Assembly (NCBI RefSeq): GCF_003336245.1
Contig: NZ_QPHM01000001.1
Coordinates: 1,116,001 to 1,180,000 of the forward strand
Reading direction: 5' to 3'
Length of the DNA stretch: 64,000 nt
Source: Haloplanus salinus
Lineage (GTDB): Archaea; Halobacteriota; Halobacteria; Halobacteriales; Haloferacaceae
Shown: positions 1 through 8,795 of the stretch, in pieces
Position numbering within the stretch: position 1 is the first letter of the stretch
Layout: each line of letters opens with the position of its first letter
The notes under the pieces: model-generated
The model's database searches: none
What the model was told of the DNA's origin: nothing
Seen by the model: the letters and a program-made list of their open reading frames with translations, nothing else
Program-made: the position numbers and the translations under genes

Positions 1-360
1 CGACGTGTCGACGAGGGCTACTTCGACGTCCGCCCCGTCGAGGCCATCGAGCAACGCCGTCAGGTTCGACGGGTTGGCCGCCCCGAAGTCGTCGAGGTCG
101 TCGGAAGCCGGGAGCACCCCGAGACCGACCGGTCCGTCGCGGCGCGCCTCGACGGCCGTCGCCCGTCCCGCGAGAACGTCGTGGACGGTCGGCCCCGTAC
201 CGACGGCGACCCCGAGGGCGCCCGCGAGGTTCCCCATGCCGAGGTCGGCGTCGACGACGACCGTCCCGCGGCCGCCCGCGGCGAGGACGGCGCCGAGGTT
301 CGCCACCGTCGTGGTCTTGCCGACGCCGCCCTTGCCGCTGGCGACCGCGTACACGCGCAT
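1..360 (-). CDS. MinD/ParA-family ATPase, N-terminal part
   Basis: The reverse strand reads from the ATG at 360 off the left edge, so only about 120 N-terminal residues are present. They start MRVYAVASGKGGVGKTTT, the deviant Walker A (KGGxGKT) of the MinD/ParA/Mrp group of P-loop ATPases. A switch-type motif VVVDADLGMGN follows near residue 40. Members position cell-division, chromosome or surface machinery by ATP-dependent dimerisation at the membrane or on DNA. Haloarchaea have several MinD paralogues, and the fragment does not show which one this is. It is divergent from prf1, with about 150 bp between them. Confidence 0.85.
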   Translation of the reverse strand, partial: MRVYAVASGKGGVGKTTTVANLGAVLAAGGRGTVVVDADLGMGNLAGALGVAVGTGPTVHDVLAGRATAVEARRDGPVGLGVLPASDDLDDFGAANPSNLTALLDGLDGADVEVALVDTS

Positions 361-509
361 AGGTCGTCAGAAATCTCCGCCGGGGAGCATATAACTCTGC
401 TCCCCACGGTGGGACGCGTCGAACGCTGTCGTCGGTCTCGCGGGCCGCCGAATCGGTCACGAAGCCCCCATCAAAGGTTACTTCACCGCGGCCGGCGCTA
501 GACAGGGCA

Positions 510-1754
510 ATGAGTACCGACACGCAGGACGCCGACGACGACCGTCGGAAATACGAGTTCCGGAAGGTCATCGAGGACCTGAAGGAGTACGAGGGCTCCG
601 GCACCCAACTCGTCACTATCTACATCCCGCCGGACAAGCAGGTTTCGGACGTCGTCGCTCACGTCACGCAGGAACACTCCGAGGCGAGCAACATCAAATC
701 CAAGCAGACCCGGACGAACGTCCAGGACGCGCTGACGAGCATCAAGGACCGCCTCCGCTACTACGACACCTACCCTCCGGAGAACGGAATCGTCATCTTC
801 AGCGGCGCCGTCGACGCCGGCGGCGGCCAGACCGACATGGTGACCAAGGTACTCGAGAGCCCGCCCGACCCCATCCAGTCCTTTCGCTACCACTGCGACT
901 CCGACTTCCTGACCGAGCCGCTGGAGGAGATGCTGTCGGACAAGGGGCTGTTCGGCCTGGTCGTCCTCGACCGACGCGAGGCCAACGTCGGCTGGCTGAA
1001 AGGCAAGCGCGTCGACCCCGTCAAATCCGCCTCGTCGCTCGTCCCCGGCAAGCAGCGGAAAGGTGGCCAGTCCGCCCAGCGGTTCGCCCGCCTGCGCCTG
1101 GAGGCCATCGACAACTTCTACCAGGAAGTGGCGGAGATGGCTAACGATCTGTTCGTCCCCGAGCGCCACGACCTAGACGGCGTCCTCGTCGGCGGCCCCT
1201 CGCCCACGAAAGACGAGTTCCTCGACGGCGACTACCTCCACCACGAACTCCAAGACAAGGTGGTCGGCAAGTTCGACGTCTCCTACACCGACGAGTCCGG
1301 GCTCTACGACCTGGTCGACGCCGCACAGGACGTGCTCGCCGACCAGGAGATCATGAAGGACAAGGTGCAGATGGAGGAGTTCTTCGAGAACCTCCACGGC
1401 GGCGACCTCGCCACCTACGGCTTCGAGCAGACCCGTCGGAACCTCGTCATGGGTTCCGTCGACCGGCTGCTCATCAGCGAGGACCTCCGCAAGGACGTGG
1501 TCGTCTACGACTGCGACGGGGGCGAGGAGTTCGAGGTCGTCGACCGCCGCCACGCCACGCCCGATCACCGGTGTGAGGACGGGAGCGAGGCCGAGGTGAC
1601 GGAGCGCGAGGACGTGATCGAACACCTCATGACCATCGCGGAGCAACGCGGCACCGAGACGAAGTTCATCAGCACCGACTTCGAGAAAGGCGAACAGCTC
1701 TACGACGCCTTCGGCGGCGTCGCGGGTATCCTGCGGTACTCGACCGGCATCTAA
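510..1754 (+). CDS. prf1: Peptide chain release factor aRF1
   Basis: This is the archaeal class I release factor. It recognises all three stop codons in the ribosomal A site and triggers peptidyl-tRNA hydrolysis. The 414-residue length is normal for the family. The stop-codon-reading NIKS motif is at residues 61-64 (NIKSKQTR), and the catalytic GGQ lies in RKGGQSAQRFARLR near residue 186. The C-terminal domain that contacts aRF3/ABCE1-type partners is present to the end. The ATG at 510 follows a short leader, and the next gene begins 44 nt downstream. Nothing is missing. Confidence 0.97.
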   Translation: MSTDTQDADDDRRKYEFRKVIEDLKEYEGSGTQLVTIYIPPDKQVSDVVAHVTQEHSEASNIKSKQTRTNVQDALTSIKDRLRYYDTYPPENGIVIFSGAVDAGGGQTDMVTKVLESPPDPIQSFRYHCDSDFLTEPLEEMLSDKGLFGLVVLDRREANVGWLKGKRVDPVKSASSLVPGKQRKGGQSAQRFARLRLEAIDNFYQEVAEMANDLFVPERHDLDGVLVGGPSPTKDEFLDGDYLHHELQDKVVGKFDVSYTDESGLYDLVDAAQDVLADQEIMKDKVQMEEFFENLHGGDLATYGFEQTRRNLVMGSVDRLLISEDLRKDVVVYDCDGGEEFEVVDRRHATPDHRCEDGSEAEVTEREDVIEHLMTIAEQRGTETKFISTDFEKGEQLYDAFGGVAGILRYSTGI

Positions 1755-1798
1755 GTCGAGGCGGAGTCCTTTTGACGCGCTCGGCTCACACCTCGTCA

Positions 1799-3022
1799 AT
1801 GTCACTCCTCCGTCGTCTCCGCACGCTCCGCGGCGAGCGTCCCGGCTTCGTCGCCGTCGCCTGTCTCGCACTCGCCGCCCTCGCAACGTATCCCGCCGTC
1901 GACTGGTATCTCCGCGCGCTCGATATCGCCCCCCGGTTCGGCTTCTGGGACTTCGGCGCCTACGCCGCCGCCACCGATCGCTGGGCGGCCGGCGGGTCCT
2001 TGTACGTCCGGAACGACGACGGCGGCTACCACGGCAGCTACCTCTACCCGCCCGTCGCGCTCCTCGCGTTCGCCCCGCTCCTCCTCACGCTTCCCTTCCG
2101 GCCCGCCGTCCTCCTGTGGACCGCCGTCACGGTCGGGCTCATGTGGATCGCCCTCCAGCGACTCGCGACCGCCCTCGGTGCCGACTTCCACCCACTCGAA
2201 CGCCTCGGCGCCCTCGCGCTCGTCGTCGGTTTCCACCCCGTCCTCCTCTCGGCGAAACTCGGACAGACCGCGGCCGCGCTCGGCGCCATCCTGACGTTCG
2301 CGGCGTCGGCGTCGCTCCGCGGCCGGGACTATCTGAGCGGCGCGCTCACCGCCTGCTGTGGCGTGATCAAACTTCCCTACGCCCCCGCCGGGGCGCACCT
2401 GCTCGGTGATCGGCGGCGCTTCGCCGGCGCCGTCGCCGGCGGCGGCGCACTCCTTCTCGTTTCGTTTCTCGCCTTCGGCGTCGACGCCCACCGAACCTTC
2501 CTCGGCGTGCTCGCGTGGGGGATCGGTGAGGGGACCGCCGCCCGCTCGCCGCGCATCTGGCTCCCGCCGTACTACCGCCCGTTCTACGACGTGCCCTACT
2601 CGCTCGCCATCCGCGTCGCCGCCAGCCTCACCGTCGTCGGCGGCGTCCTCCGGGCCGACGGCGCCACCCGCGAGGTGACCGCGCTCGGCTTCGCCGCCGT
2701 CCCCCTCCTCGCGCCGCTGACCTACGCCTACTACTTCGTCGCCGCCGTCCCCGCCGCCGTCCTGCTGGTCGCCGCCGAACTCGACCGCCCGGACGGACGC
2801 CCAACCCTGCCGGTCGTCGGCCTCCTCCTGATCCAGGTGCATTCGTACGGCCTCCGGTGGGCAGGGATGACCGCCCCCGAGTGGCTTCCCGCCGTTCTTC
2901 TCCAGCCCGGCCTCTACGGCAACCTCCTGCTCGTCGGCCTCGCGGCCGCCCGCGTCGCCGCGGCCGGCGGATCGCTCTCGCCCCGTACCGTCGCCGCCGC
3001 GGTCGGCCGGCGCGACGACTAG
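1799..3022 (+). CDS. GT87/DUF2029-type polytopic membrane protein
   Basis: A roughly 407-residue, very hydrophobic protein starts MSLLRRLRTLRGERPG at the ATG at 1799. An in-frame TTG 27 nt upstream is less likely. I count about ten membrane segments. Motifs such as FWDFGAYAAATDRW and YLYPPVALLAFAPLLL near the first external loop resemble the GT87/DUF2029 family, polyprenyl-phosphate-sugar-dependent mannosyltransferases related to GT-C enzymes. The acidic DFG in the first loop is where GT-C enzymes place their catalytic Asp. The family placement is an inference and the sugar and acceptor are unknown. The 3' end overlaps the convergent downstream gene by 4 nt. Confidence 0.75.
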   Translation: MSLLRRLRTLRGERPGFVAVACLALAALATYPAVDWYLRALDIAPRFGFWDFGAYAAATDRWAAGGSLYVRNDDGGYHGSYLYPPVALLAFAPLLLTLPFRPAVLLWTAVTVGLMWIALQRLATALGADFHPLERLGALALVVGFHPVLLSAKLGQTAAALGAILTFAASASLRGRDYLSGALTACCGVIKLPYAPAGAHLLGDRRRFAGAVAGGGALLLVSFLAFGVDAHRTFLGVLAWGIGEGTAARSPRIWLPPYYRPFYDVPYSLAIRVAASLTVVGGVLRADGATREVTALGFAAVPLLAPLTYAYYFVAAVPAAVLLVAAELDRPDGRPTLPVVGLLLIQVHSYGLRWAGMTAPEWLPAVLLQPGLYGNLLLVGLAAARVAAAGGSLSPRTVAAAVGRRDD

Positions 3023-3408
3023 CGGAGCATCTCGGCCACCTGGTGCCGGCGGCGTTCGACGTCGAAGTGCGGGGTCAGGCCGTCCGCAGTCGCCAACCGG
3101 TCGAGCGTCAACAGCACGTCGGCACCCGCCCGCTCCGCGAACGAACAACAGTCGTCGATGGCGTCCCGACGGAGGGCGAGCGAGTCGAGGAGACCGAGCG
3201 CGAGCGCCACGGCCGCGCCCGCGTCACCGGTCGGGAACGCCGGGTGAATACGCTCGAAATCGGGGGTTGACGGCCCGCGTCCGGCGGCGTGTACCCGGAG
3301 ACAGGACGAACAGATCGCCGCGTGGCCGGTCGACTCGGGGGCGTGCTGCCGGAGCGGAGCGGGCACCGCGAAGGCGACGTGGTCGCCGCCACAGACGGGG
3401 CACGTCAT
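3019..3408 (-). CDS. Haloarchaeal zinc-motif protein (DUF6276-like)
   Basis: A 129-residue cytoplasmic protein starts MTCPVCGGDHVAFAVP at the ATG at 3408. Two CxxC pairs (CPVC near residue 3 and CSSC near residue 43) form a likely zinc ribbon. The rest is helical, with a conserved-looking C-terminus (HFDVERRRHQVAEMLR). The pattern matches a small haloarchaea-restricted family (DUF6276, from memory) with no known function. The open frame extends about 280 nt further upstream, but that part is arginine/serine-rich frame shadow and is excluded. Confidence 0.75.
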   Translation of the reverse strand: MTCPVCGGDHVAFAVPAPLRQHAPESTGHAAICSSCLRVHAAGRGPSTPDFERIHPAFPTGDAGAAVALALGLLDSLALRRDAIDDCCSFAERAGADVLLTLDRLATADGLTPHFDVERRRHQVAEMLR

Positions 3409-4040
3409 CCGCGGTAGCGACCGACCCCGTTCACAGGTCCGGTCGCAGTACAGCGTCCGGTCGAACGGACGGTGACGGTCGATCGGCACGCTGTCGTGGC
3501 GTCCGGAAGCGCTCGCGACCGACCCGCAGTCACCCGCGATCGTTTCCTCCGCCCGGTCGATCGGACGCTCGACCGCGGCGTGTCCTCTCGCCCGTACCGC
3601 GCCGGGTCGCGATGGCGACGCATAGCTCGTAACGACGGTTCGTATGGCACAGATAAAACCGTCGGGGGTGGACGCGGACGACCGCACCGCTCCTGATGCC
3701 CTCCCGCGGCGGGAATCCCCGTCCGTCCGGTCGTGGGGCGTGCCGACGCGGTCCCCGACCGGGAGAGCGGGCGTCGTTCATTGCCGCCCGAGATGCACAC
3801 TCGCCCGGACTCGACGACGCGACCGACGTGTGCGGATACGATCGACCGCTCGCCGGCCGCTGGCTGCATCCAACGACCGAACGCGGTGGCGGCCGCTTCG
3901 ACCCACCGCCGACGGCGGATGCGGGTCGGACATCCGAGGGGAATCGCGACTGCCGCCGCATTTCGGAACTCTCCCGACTGGCGGGCACGTGGCCGATGCG
4001 AGCGGTTATATCGATCGAGAGTTATGTGGCTAACACAGCG
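3409..4040 (+). other. 632 bp with no recognisable gene
   Basis: Several open frames cross this stretch on both strands, but all are Arg/Ser/Pro-rich and match no family I know, so I call none. The right end holds a likely promoter for the small membrane gene at 4041: an AT-rich box GTTATATC at 4004-4011, about 33 nt upstream of its ATG. The stretch is slightly less GC-rich near 4000-4500, as are the small genes that follow. Confidence 0.5.
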
Positions 4041-4217
4041 ATGAATATGCCGCAGATAATTCTCGGGTTTCACTTGCTGATCGCGGCCGTATTTGTAGTT
4101 TTTGGGGTCTCTGCTGGAACCAGTGGGAATCCAGTACAGTTGGTGATACTGTCCAGCATCGCGGCGATGATCGGACTCCTCGGTCGATCCGCGGCCAGGA
4201 TAGCGGCACGGCGATGA
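4041..4217 (+). CDS. Small membrane protein, 58 aa
   Basis: The ATG at 4041 opens MNMPQIILGFHLLIAAVFVV, followed by a second hydrophobic segment (PVQLVILSSIAAMIGLLG) and a basic tail RSAARIAARR. This makes a two-helix mini membrane protein. A box GTTATATC lies about 33 nt upstream. It is followed at 54 nt by another tiny membrane gene that overlaps an AAA ATPase, so the three may be one transcript. I recognise no family. The base composition is more AT-rich than the neighbours. Confidence 0.6.
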   Translation: MNMPQIILGFHLLIAAVFVVFGVSAGTSGNPVQLVILSSIAAMIGLLGRSAARIAARR

Positions 4218-4271
4218 TCAGTAATAAAAGCATACTCCAGTAAACAGCGACAACGGTAAGCTGAGGAAACT

Positions 4272-4475
4272 ATGAGTGGATTCAAACAACAAGATCGGCT
4301 TCCAATGGTGGCAGCGATCGCCGTCGTGATTATAGCTAACGCCGTCGGATTTACACTCGGCGTGACGATTTATATGAGCATCCTTGCTGCGCCGCTGGCT
4401 GTCGGCGCGTTCGTGGTCATGCGGTATCTCCTGTATGGGAGCGCACTCCCCGACACTCTGGTTAGCGGAAAATGA
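4272..4475 (+). CDS. Small membrane protein, 67 aa
   Basis: It starts MSGFKQQDRLPMVAAIAVVI and has two predicted transmembrane helices, ending [16 protein letters not shown]. Its stop codon overlaps the start of the downstream AAA ATPase (ATGA at 4472-4475), which argues strongly that the pair is translationally coupled. The family is not recognised. It could be a membrane partner, adaptor or substrate of the ATPase, but that is inferred from gene order only. Confidence 0.7.
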   Translation: MSGFKQQDRLPMVAAIAVVIIANAVGFTLGVTIYMSILAAPLAVGAFVVMRYLLYGSALPDTLVSGK

Positions 4476-6565
4476 CGCGGTCAGCCGTGCTAACCGTCAG
4501 GGTCGACGAGACAGCCGCCACGGTGCGTCTCCCCGTGGCCGTTCGGGGGCAGCTCGGAGTCGAAGACGGCGACACGCTCGAAATCGAACGCGGAGCGAAG
4601 CGGCGTGCCGTAACCACCGTCGAGGGTGATCGATCGCTGAACGCAGAGCAGATAGTGCTTCCGACGAACACGGCAGCGCAACTGGACGTGACGGGTGGCG
4701 AGTCGGTCACGGTCAGTTCGGCGAACGTGAGCGTTGCGGCGTCGGTCACGGTCGCACCGGTCCCGCGGCTATCGATTCGGGGTGGTGAGGCGATGATTCG
4801 CGAGACCATCGGGCGGACGACCGTCGTCGCCGGCGAAACTGTGCCGGCGTCGGTCTTCGACGGCGCACTCGAGGTGCCGATTCGCGTCGTCGAAACGACG
4901 CCCGCCGGCCCCGTGTTCGTCTCGGAGAGCACGGAGCTCCGCCTGGAGGATGGACCGGCGCCGATACAGGGCAACGACATGGTGAGTCCGCTCCCCTCGG
5001 CGGCGGTAGGCGGGTACGAATCGACCCGGAAGGCGTTACGGGAAGCGGTGGCATCGGCGCTCACGCGCGACGACTCGGACGGTGAACCCCCTATTAGTCG
5101 TGCTGGATTCGTACTGGCGGGACCACACGGGATCGGGAAGACCCACCTCCTGCGTCACGCCGCGTGGCAAGCGAACGCGACGATCGCGCGTGTCGGCCCC
5201 CAGGCGGTGCTCGGAGACGGACACGACGACGTCGCGAACACCCTCCACTCCGTCGCGACGACGGCACAGGGGAGCGGCTACGGGATTGTCAACCTCGACA
5301 AGTTCGACGTCGTCCTTTCCAACGCCGACGAGGCGACCGTTGCCGTTCTCCGTGACTGGCTAGAACGACTGCGAACGGTCAGCGGCGTCACCGCAGTCGC
5401 GGAAGTCACTGACCGGTCGGCACTTCCGGTCGACTTTCGACAGGGTGGTCTGCTCTCGAAATGTATCACGGTTCCGGAGCCGAACAGGGAAGACAGGACG
5501 GCGGTGCTCACCACGCTCGCCGAACGAAGTCGTACCGACGAAGCGATCGACCTTCGAACGATCGGCAACCGCGCACTCGGATACGTCGCTGCGGATTTAG
5601 TGGCGCTGTGGCTCACCGCGGCTGAGTCCGCCATGGCGCGCGGGGACGGTACGAGTCACCCGGTCGTGACGCAGTCGGATCTCACTGCGGCACTGGAACG
5701 GACGGATCCGAGCGGGATCGACTCCACGGACGAGTCGACGCCGGACACCACGTTCGACGACATCGGCGGATTAGCCGAAGCCAAACAGCAGTTACGCCGG
5801 GCTATCGAGTGGCCGCTTACCAGCCCTGAACTGTTCGAGGCGACGGGGATCGACCCGCCATCGGGAGTGCTGCTGTACGGACCTCCCGGAACGGGCAAGA
5901 CGATGCTCGCACGTGCCGTTGCTGCGACCAGCGACGCAAACTTCATCTCGGTCAACGGCCCGGAGATCATGAACCGCTATGTCGGAGAGAGCGAGCGAGC
6001 CGTGAGACAGATCTTCGACCGGGCCAGAGCGAACGCGCCGGCGGTCGTTTTTTTCGACGAGATCGATGCGATCGGCGCGGCGCGGACGGACGACGAAGCC
6101 TCCCGGACGACGGAACGAGTCGTTTCGCAGTTGTTGACCGAACTCGACGGACTCAGGCCCCGCAACGGCGTCACCGTCATCGGCGCAACTAACCGTCCCG
6201 CGCGACTCGACGATGCGCTGCTCCGTCCGGGACGGTTCGATCGAGTCGTCGAAGTACCGATGCCGGACGTAGACGCCCGTGAGCAGATATTCCGCGTTCA
6301 TCTCGACCCCGATGTGGCCGGTCGGCTCGACGTACGGGCACTCGCCGAACGAACCGACGGCTACACCGGCAGTGACGTTAGCGCCGTCGTACAGGAAGCG
6401 GGGCTGCTAGCCATCGAACGGGCTCTCGATGCGAGACGACCCCCCACCGACGGCCAGGCCGTCCGCATCTCGTCGGCCGATTTCGAGCGCGCGCTCGAGC
6501 GTATCAGTCCGTCGTTGTCCCCGGAGGCTCAGCAGCGGTACGCATCGCTGGAGATTCGGGACTGA
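4472..6565 (+). CDS. Divergent Cdc48/VAT-type AAA ATPase
   Basis: This 697-residue protein has the Cdc48 plan of an N-terminal double-psi barrel-like region (about residues 1-165) and two AAA modules. The second module is complete: Walker A GPPGTGKT near 469, Walker B FFDEIDAI, sensor-1 GATNRP, and the arginine-finger region LLRPGRFDR. The first is degenerate. It keeps a Walker A-like [11 protein letters not shown] near 216, but Walker B reads IVNLDKFD without the catalytic DE, and there is no clear arginine finger. Typical Cdc48 homologues have two active rings, so this is a specialised paralogue, probably an unfoldase powered by D2. It overlaps the small membrane gene upstream by 4 nt, and a convergent small membrane gene follows. 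Confidence 0.88.
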   Translation: MTRSAVLTVRVDETAATVRLPVAVRGQLGVEDGDTLEIERGAKRRAVTTVEGDRSLNAEQIVLPTNTAAQLDVTGGESVTVSSANVSVAASVTVAPVPRLSIRGGEAMIRETIGRTTVVAGETVPASVFDGALEVPIRVVETTPAGPVFVSESTELRLEDGPAPIQGNDMVSPLPSAAVGGYESTRKALREAVASALTRDDSDGEPPISRAGFVLAGPHGIGKTHLLRHAAWQANATIARVGPQAVLGDGHDDVANTLHSVATTAQGSGYGIVNLDKFDVVLSNADEATVAVLRDWLERLRTVSGVTAVAEVTDRSALPVDFRQGGLLSKCITVPEPNREDRTAVLTTLAERSRTDEAIDLRTIGNRALGYVAADLVALWLTAAESAMARGDGTSHPVVTQSDLTAALERTDPSGIDSTDESTPDTTFDDIGGLAEAKQQLRRAIEWPLTSPELFEATGIDPPSGVLLYGPPGTGKTMLARAVAATSDANFISVNGPEIMNRYVGESERAVRQIFDRARANAPAVVFFDEIDAIGAARTDDEASRTTERVVSQLLTELDGLRPRNGVTVIGATNRPARLDDALLRPGRFDRVVEVPMPDVDAREQIFRVHLDPDVAGRLDVRALAERTDGYTGSDVSAVVQEAGLLAIERALDARRPPTDGQAVRISSADFERALERISPSLSPEAQQRYASLEIRD

Positions 6566-6573
6566 ACCGGACG

Positions 6574-6801
6574 CTACTGCAGCGTCCTCTTGCGATGGAG
6601 GCTCAGTACGGAGATGACGACTCCGGCGAGCGCGATCGCTTCTATCGCGAGGACGATGGCAAACGCCGGTCGGAACGACAGTCCCGCCGACTGAAACAGC
6701 GGGAGGGCGAAGAGGCCGAACACGGCTACTGCCGTCGAAGCGAACAGTGCTCCAATCGAGCGGTAGCTCAGCGATTTCGGGACGTCTTGGGTCTCATCCA
6801 T
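6574..6801 (-). CDS. Small membrane protein, 75 aa
   Basis: The ATG at 6801 starts MDETQDVPKSLSYRSIGALF. Two hydrophobic helices follow (about residues 16-36 and 45-67), with a basic tail SLHRKRTLQ. It is convergent with the AAA ATPase, with 8 nt between the stops, and lies 63 nt downstream of the bop1 stop on the same strand, so it could be read from the bop1 transcript. I recognise no family. Being next to an opsin gene does not itself show a role in phototrophy. Confidence 0.65.
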   Translation of the reverse strand: MDETQDVPKSLSYRSIGALFASTAVAVFGLFALPLFQSAGLSFRPAFAIVLAIEAIALAGVVISVLSLHRKRTLQ

Positions 6802-6864
6802 GTGCTCACACAGGTGTACTATCGGTACAGCGAAAAAAAGTACACCGCTTGAGTCGTAATCGCC

Positions 6865-7626
6865 TCAGTCCGCGGTCGTCTCGCTGGCCGACGGGGTCGG
6901 TGCGGAGTCGCCGCCGACGATGGCACGACTGCGCAGGAGGATGAACCCGAAGCCGATCTTGGCGGCCAGGTCGAGGATCATGAACAGCAGCGTCTCGCCG
7001 TACAGGCCCACGAGGCCCAGTCCTTCCGTTCCGACGAGCCACGCGACGGGGTACACTGCCCAGGCGATCAGGATGATGTTTCGCAACGTGTTGAACGTCG
7101 ACTGCGTGTCCGCATCGGCGTCCGAGGCGGCCTCGCCGACCACGACGACGAGGTAGTACAGCACGAACAGCATCGCGATGGTGCTGATCGTCCAGAAGGC
7201 GTACCGAGCAACCGGGACCTTCATCAGGGTCGCCGCCAGCCCCGTGACGATCATGAACGCGTCGATGGTGATCAGAGACGCCAGGTCGCGGTTGCTAGCG
7301 CCGGCCAGAAGGCCGATGTCGAGCAACAGTAGCGGGGTCGTGAACAGCCAGTCAGCGTACCGAGCCCAGTAGACGTCGATGACTCGGCCGTTGATCAGCT
7401 CGACCTCCGTCAGTCCGAACCCGAAGAACATCGAGAGGTACGACGCCGCCGCGATCCCCGCGATGAGGATCGTGATGACGTAGAACTCCTCTTCTTCGGG
7501 GTCCTGGACGTCCCAGCCCTTGGCCATGAAGTAGACCATGCCCAGTAGCATTCCGATCGTTCCGAGGGCCAACCAGATGCCCTCTCCTTCAACTCCCAGA
7601 CTTGCTGCCTGCAGTGGTTGTAACAT
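6865..7626 (-). CDS. bop: Bacteriorhodopsin, light-driven proton pump (copy 1)
   Basis: A seven-helix retinal protein that exports H+ in light. Using the start at 7626 (MLQPLQ, 253 aa), the key residues are Arg89, Asp92 (BR Asp85 acceptor), Asp103 (Asp96 donor), Asp122 (Asp115), Glu201 and Glu211 (proton release) and Lys223 (Schiff base). The core ARYADWLFTTPLLLLD is classic BR. Another ATG lies 12 nt upstream (7638). I prefer 7626 because the AT box at 7652-7661 then falls 26-35 nt upstream, and the activator element is about 49 nt from the ATG, the same as for the second opsin. A retained Asp96 donor argues against a sensory rhodopsin or chloride pump. Confidence 0.96.
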   Translation of the reverse strand: MLQPLQAASLGVEGEGIWLALGTIGMLLGMVYFMAKGWDVQDPEEEEFYVITILIAGIAAASYLSMFFGFGLTEVELINGRVIDVYWARYADWLFTTPLLLLDIGLLAGASNRDLASLITIDAFMIVTGLAATLMKVPVARYAFWTISTIAMLFVLYYLVVVVGEAASDADADTQSTFNTLRNIILIAWAVYPVAWLVGTEGLGLVGLYGETLLFMILDLAAKIGFGFILLRSRAIVGGDSAPTPSASETTAD

Positions 7627-7651
7627 CGACGTTAGCATGTGATTGCTGTTT

Positions 7652-7680
7652 GTATATATTTAGCGGGCCAAACTAGTTGT
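7652..7680 (-). promoter_or_regulatory. bop1 promoter with Bat-type upstream activator
   Basis: On the minus strand ACACAACTAGTTTGG (palindromic core ACTAGT at 7672-7677) precedes an AT box TAAATATATA (7652-7661). The core matches what I recall of the Halobacterium bop upstream activating sequence, which has ACTAGTT at its heart and is the target of Bat. The same core sits upstream of the second opsin at an equal distance to its ATG. Confidence 0.75.
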
Positions 7681-7801
7681 GTACCTCCGCTCTATCGCCC
7701 GCCGGGCGGGTGATTATGTACTGTTTGGCGGACATGTAGGTGGGCAATGAGAGGACTGTTGTACCAATAGATTGAACCAAAACAAACGCATAGACGATAT
7801 C

Positions 7802-8125
7802 ATGGCAGACGAAACTGAAGTAACCGAGGCGGATGAGGAGTCGGTCACCGCGGAGTCCGCGAAAACCGAAAACGAAGCCGTACTCGATATGGAAGCCCTC
7901 GACGAAACGGAGGACGTAGACGAACTTCGCGAACTCATCGAAAAGCAGCAAGCGCAGATCGAGGAGCTAAACGGCCTCCTTCTCGACCTCTCGACGCGGG
8001 TGGCCGACGGCAATTCGATGGGAGTCTGCCCGGACTGTCACGGAGCAGTTATGAAGTTCAATCCCTGGTTTCGCTCCGCAAAGATCAAATGTACGGACTG
8101 CGGCCGCGTCTTTCACGAGTACTGA
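7802..8125 (+). CDS. Acidic coiled-coil zinc-ribbon protein divergent from bop (Brz-like candidate)
   Basis: The ATG at 7802 gives 107 residues. An upstream in-frame TTG at 7772 is unlikely. Residues 1-60 are highly acidic with a short coiled coil (LRELIEKQQAQIEELNGLLL). The C-terminus is a four-cysteine zinc ribbon, CPDC then about 20 residues then CTDCGRVFHEY. It shares a roughly 175-bp intergenic region with bop1, transcribed the other way. Halobacterium has Brz, a small zinc-finger activator of bop. Position and finger suggest an analogous role here, but this is inference and the protein is longer. Confidence 0.7.
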   Translation: MADETEVTEADEESVTAESAKTENEAVLDMEALDETEDVDELRELIEKQQAQIEELNGLLLDLSTRVADGNSMGVCPDCHGAVMKFNPWFRSAKIKCTDCGRVFHEY

Positions 8126-8795
8126 TCCCTTCGGTCCGTCCGTTGTGTTTTTATACGGCGACGAGAGAGACCCTCCGCTCCTGCGACACGCACAGCGGTC
8201 CGGCTCGATTCGAATCTCACGGGGCCGGTCGTCGCGGCACGGTGAACGGATGGAGTGCCCACCACATCTGCGTATCGCCACCTGACCTTCGACGACGCTG
8301 GGAGTAACATCGCCGCGTCACTGCCCCGACATACGCATCCCTTACCGGATCGCAGCCTGGGCGGATCGGTCCGGAGGACGCTGCAACCGTCGTCGGTGTC
8401 CTCGCGTTTGACGCTCCGCCCACGCGGGCCGACCCGACAGTCGGCGAAGTCCGTTCGATGGTTCGGGCATCACCACTCCTGTGACCCCCACGTACGAACC
8501 CGCTCGCCGGTGGCTCCAAGCGCATATGCCCTACACTCGGCACGGCCGGTGAACTGCGTCACCGGCCGAGCGCTTCAACGAGGCCGGGCTTCGAGTTTCA
8601 CTCCAGCGTGTTCCACGGCGAGACGGGAGCCGAGCGGATGCGCGATGCCGACGGCCCCATGCAGCAAGACACCAAGCCGACGAGGGAGGACGACGCCGTG
8701 AAAACGGTGCAGTTCTTCACGAAACGACGAGGCGTCGAGACGTATCCACTACCGCCGAGCGAGCAGTTCCGACCGCGAAAATTACCGTGGTCGCC
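8126..8795 (+). other. 670 bp without an assignable gene
   Basis: This gap separates the zinc-ribbon gene from atpD. Candidate frames are short or Arg-rich. The stretch 8608-8770 on the plus strand reads somewhat like coding sequence (FHGETGAERMRDADGPMQQ) but has no family match I know. It may be the relic of a gene. A strong hairpin at 8544-8567 is listed separately. Confidence 0.4.
8544..8567. repeat. Perfect 9-bp hairpin
   Basis: GGCCGGTGA, a loop ACTGCG, and TCACCGGCC form a perfect stem in non-coding DNA downstream of atpD. It could be a terminator-like or RNA-stability structure or a protein-binding palindrome. No U-run follows it on either strand. Confidence 0.5.

Noticed and set aside
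3409-4040. Open frames between the zinc-motif gene and the small membrane genes
   Set aside because: All are Arg/Ser/Pro-rich and without conserved blocks. One continues in frame into the 58-aa membrane gene, but the added part looks non-coding.
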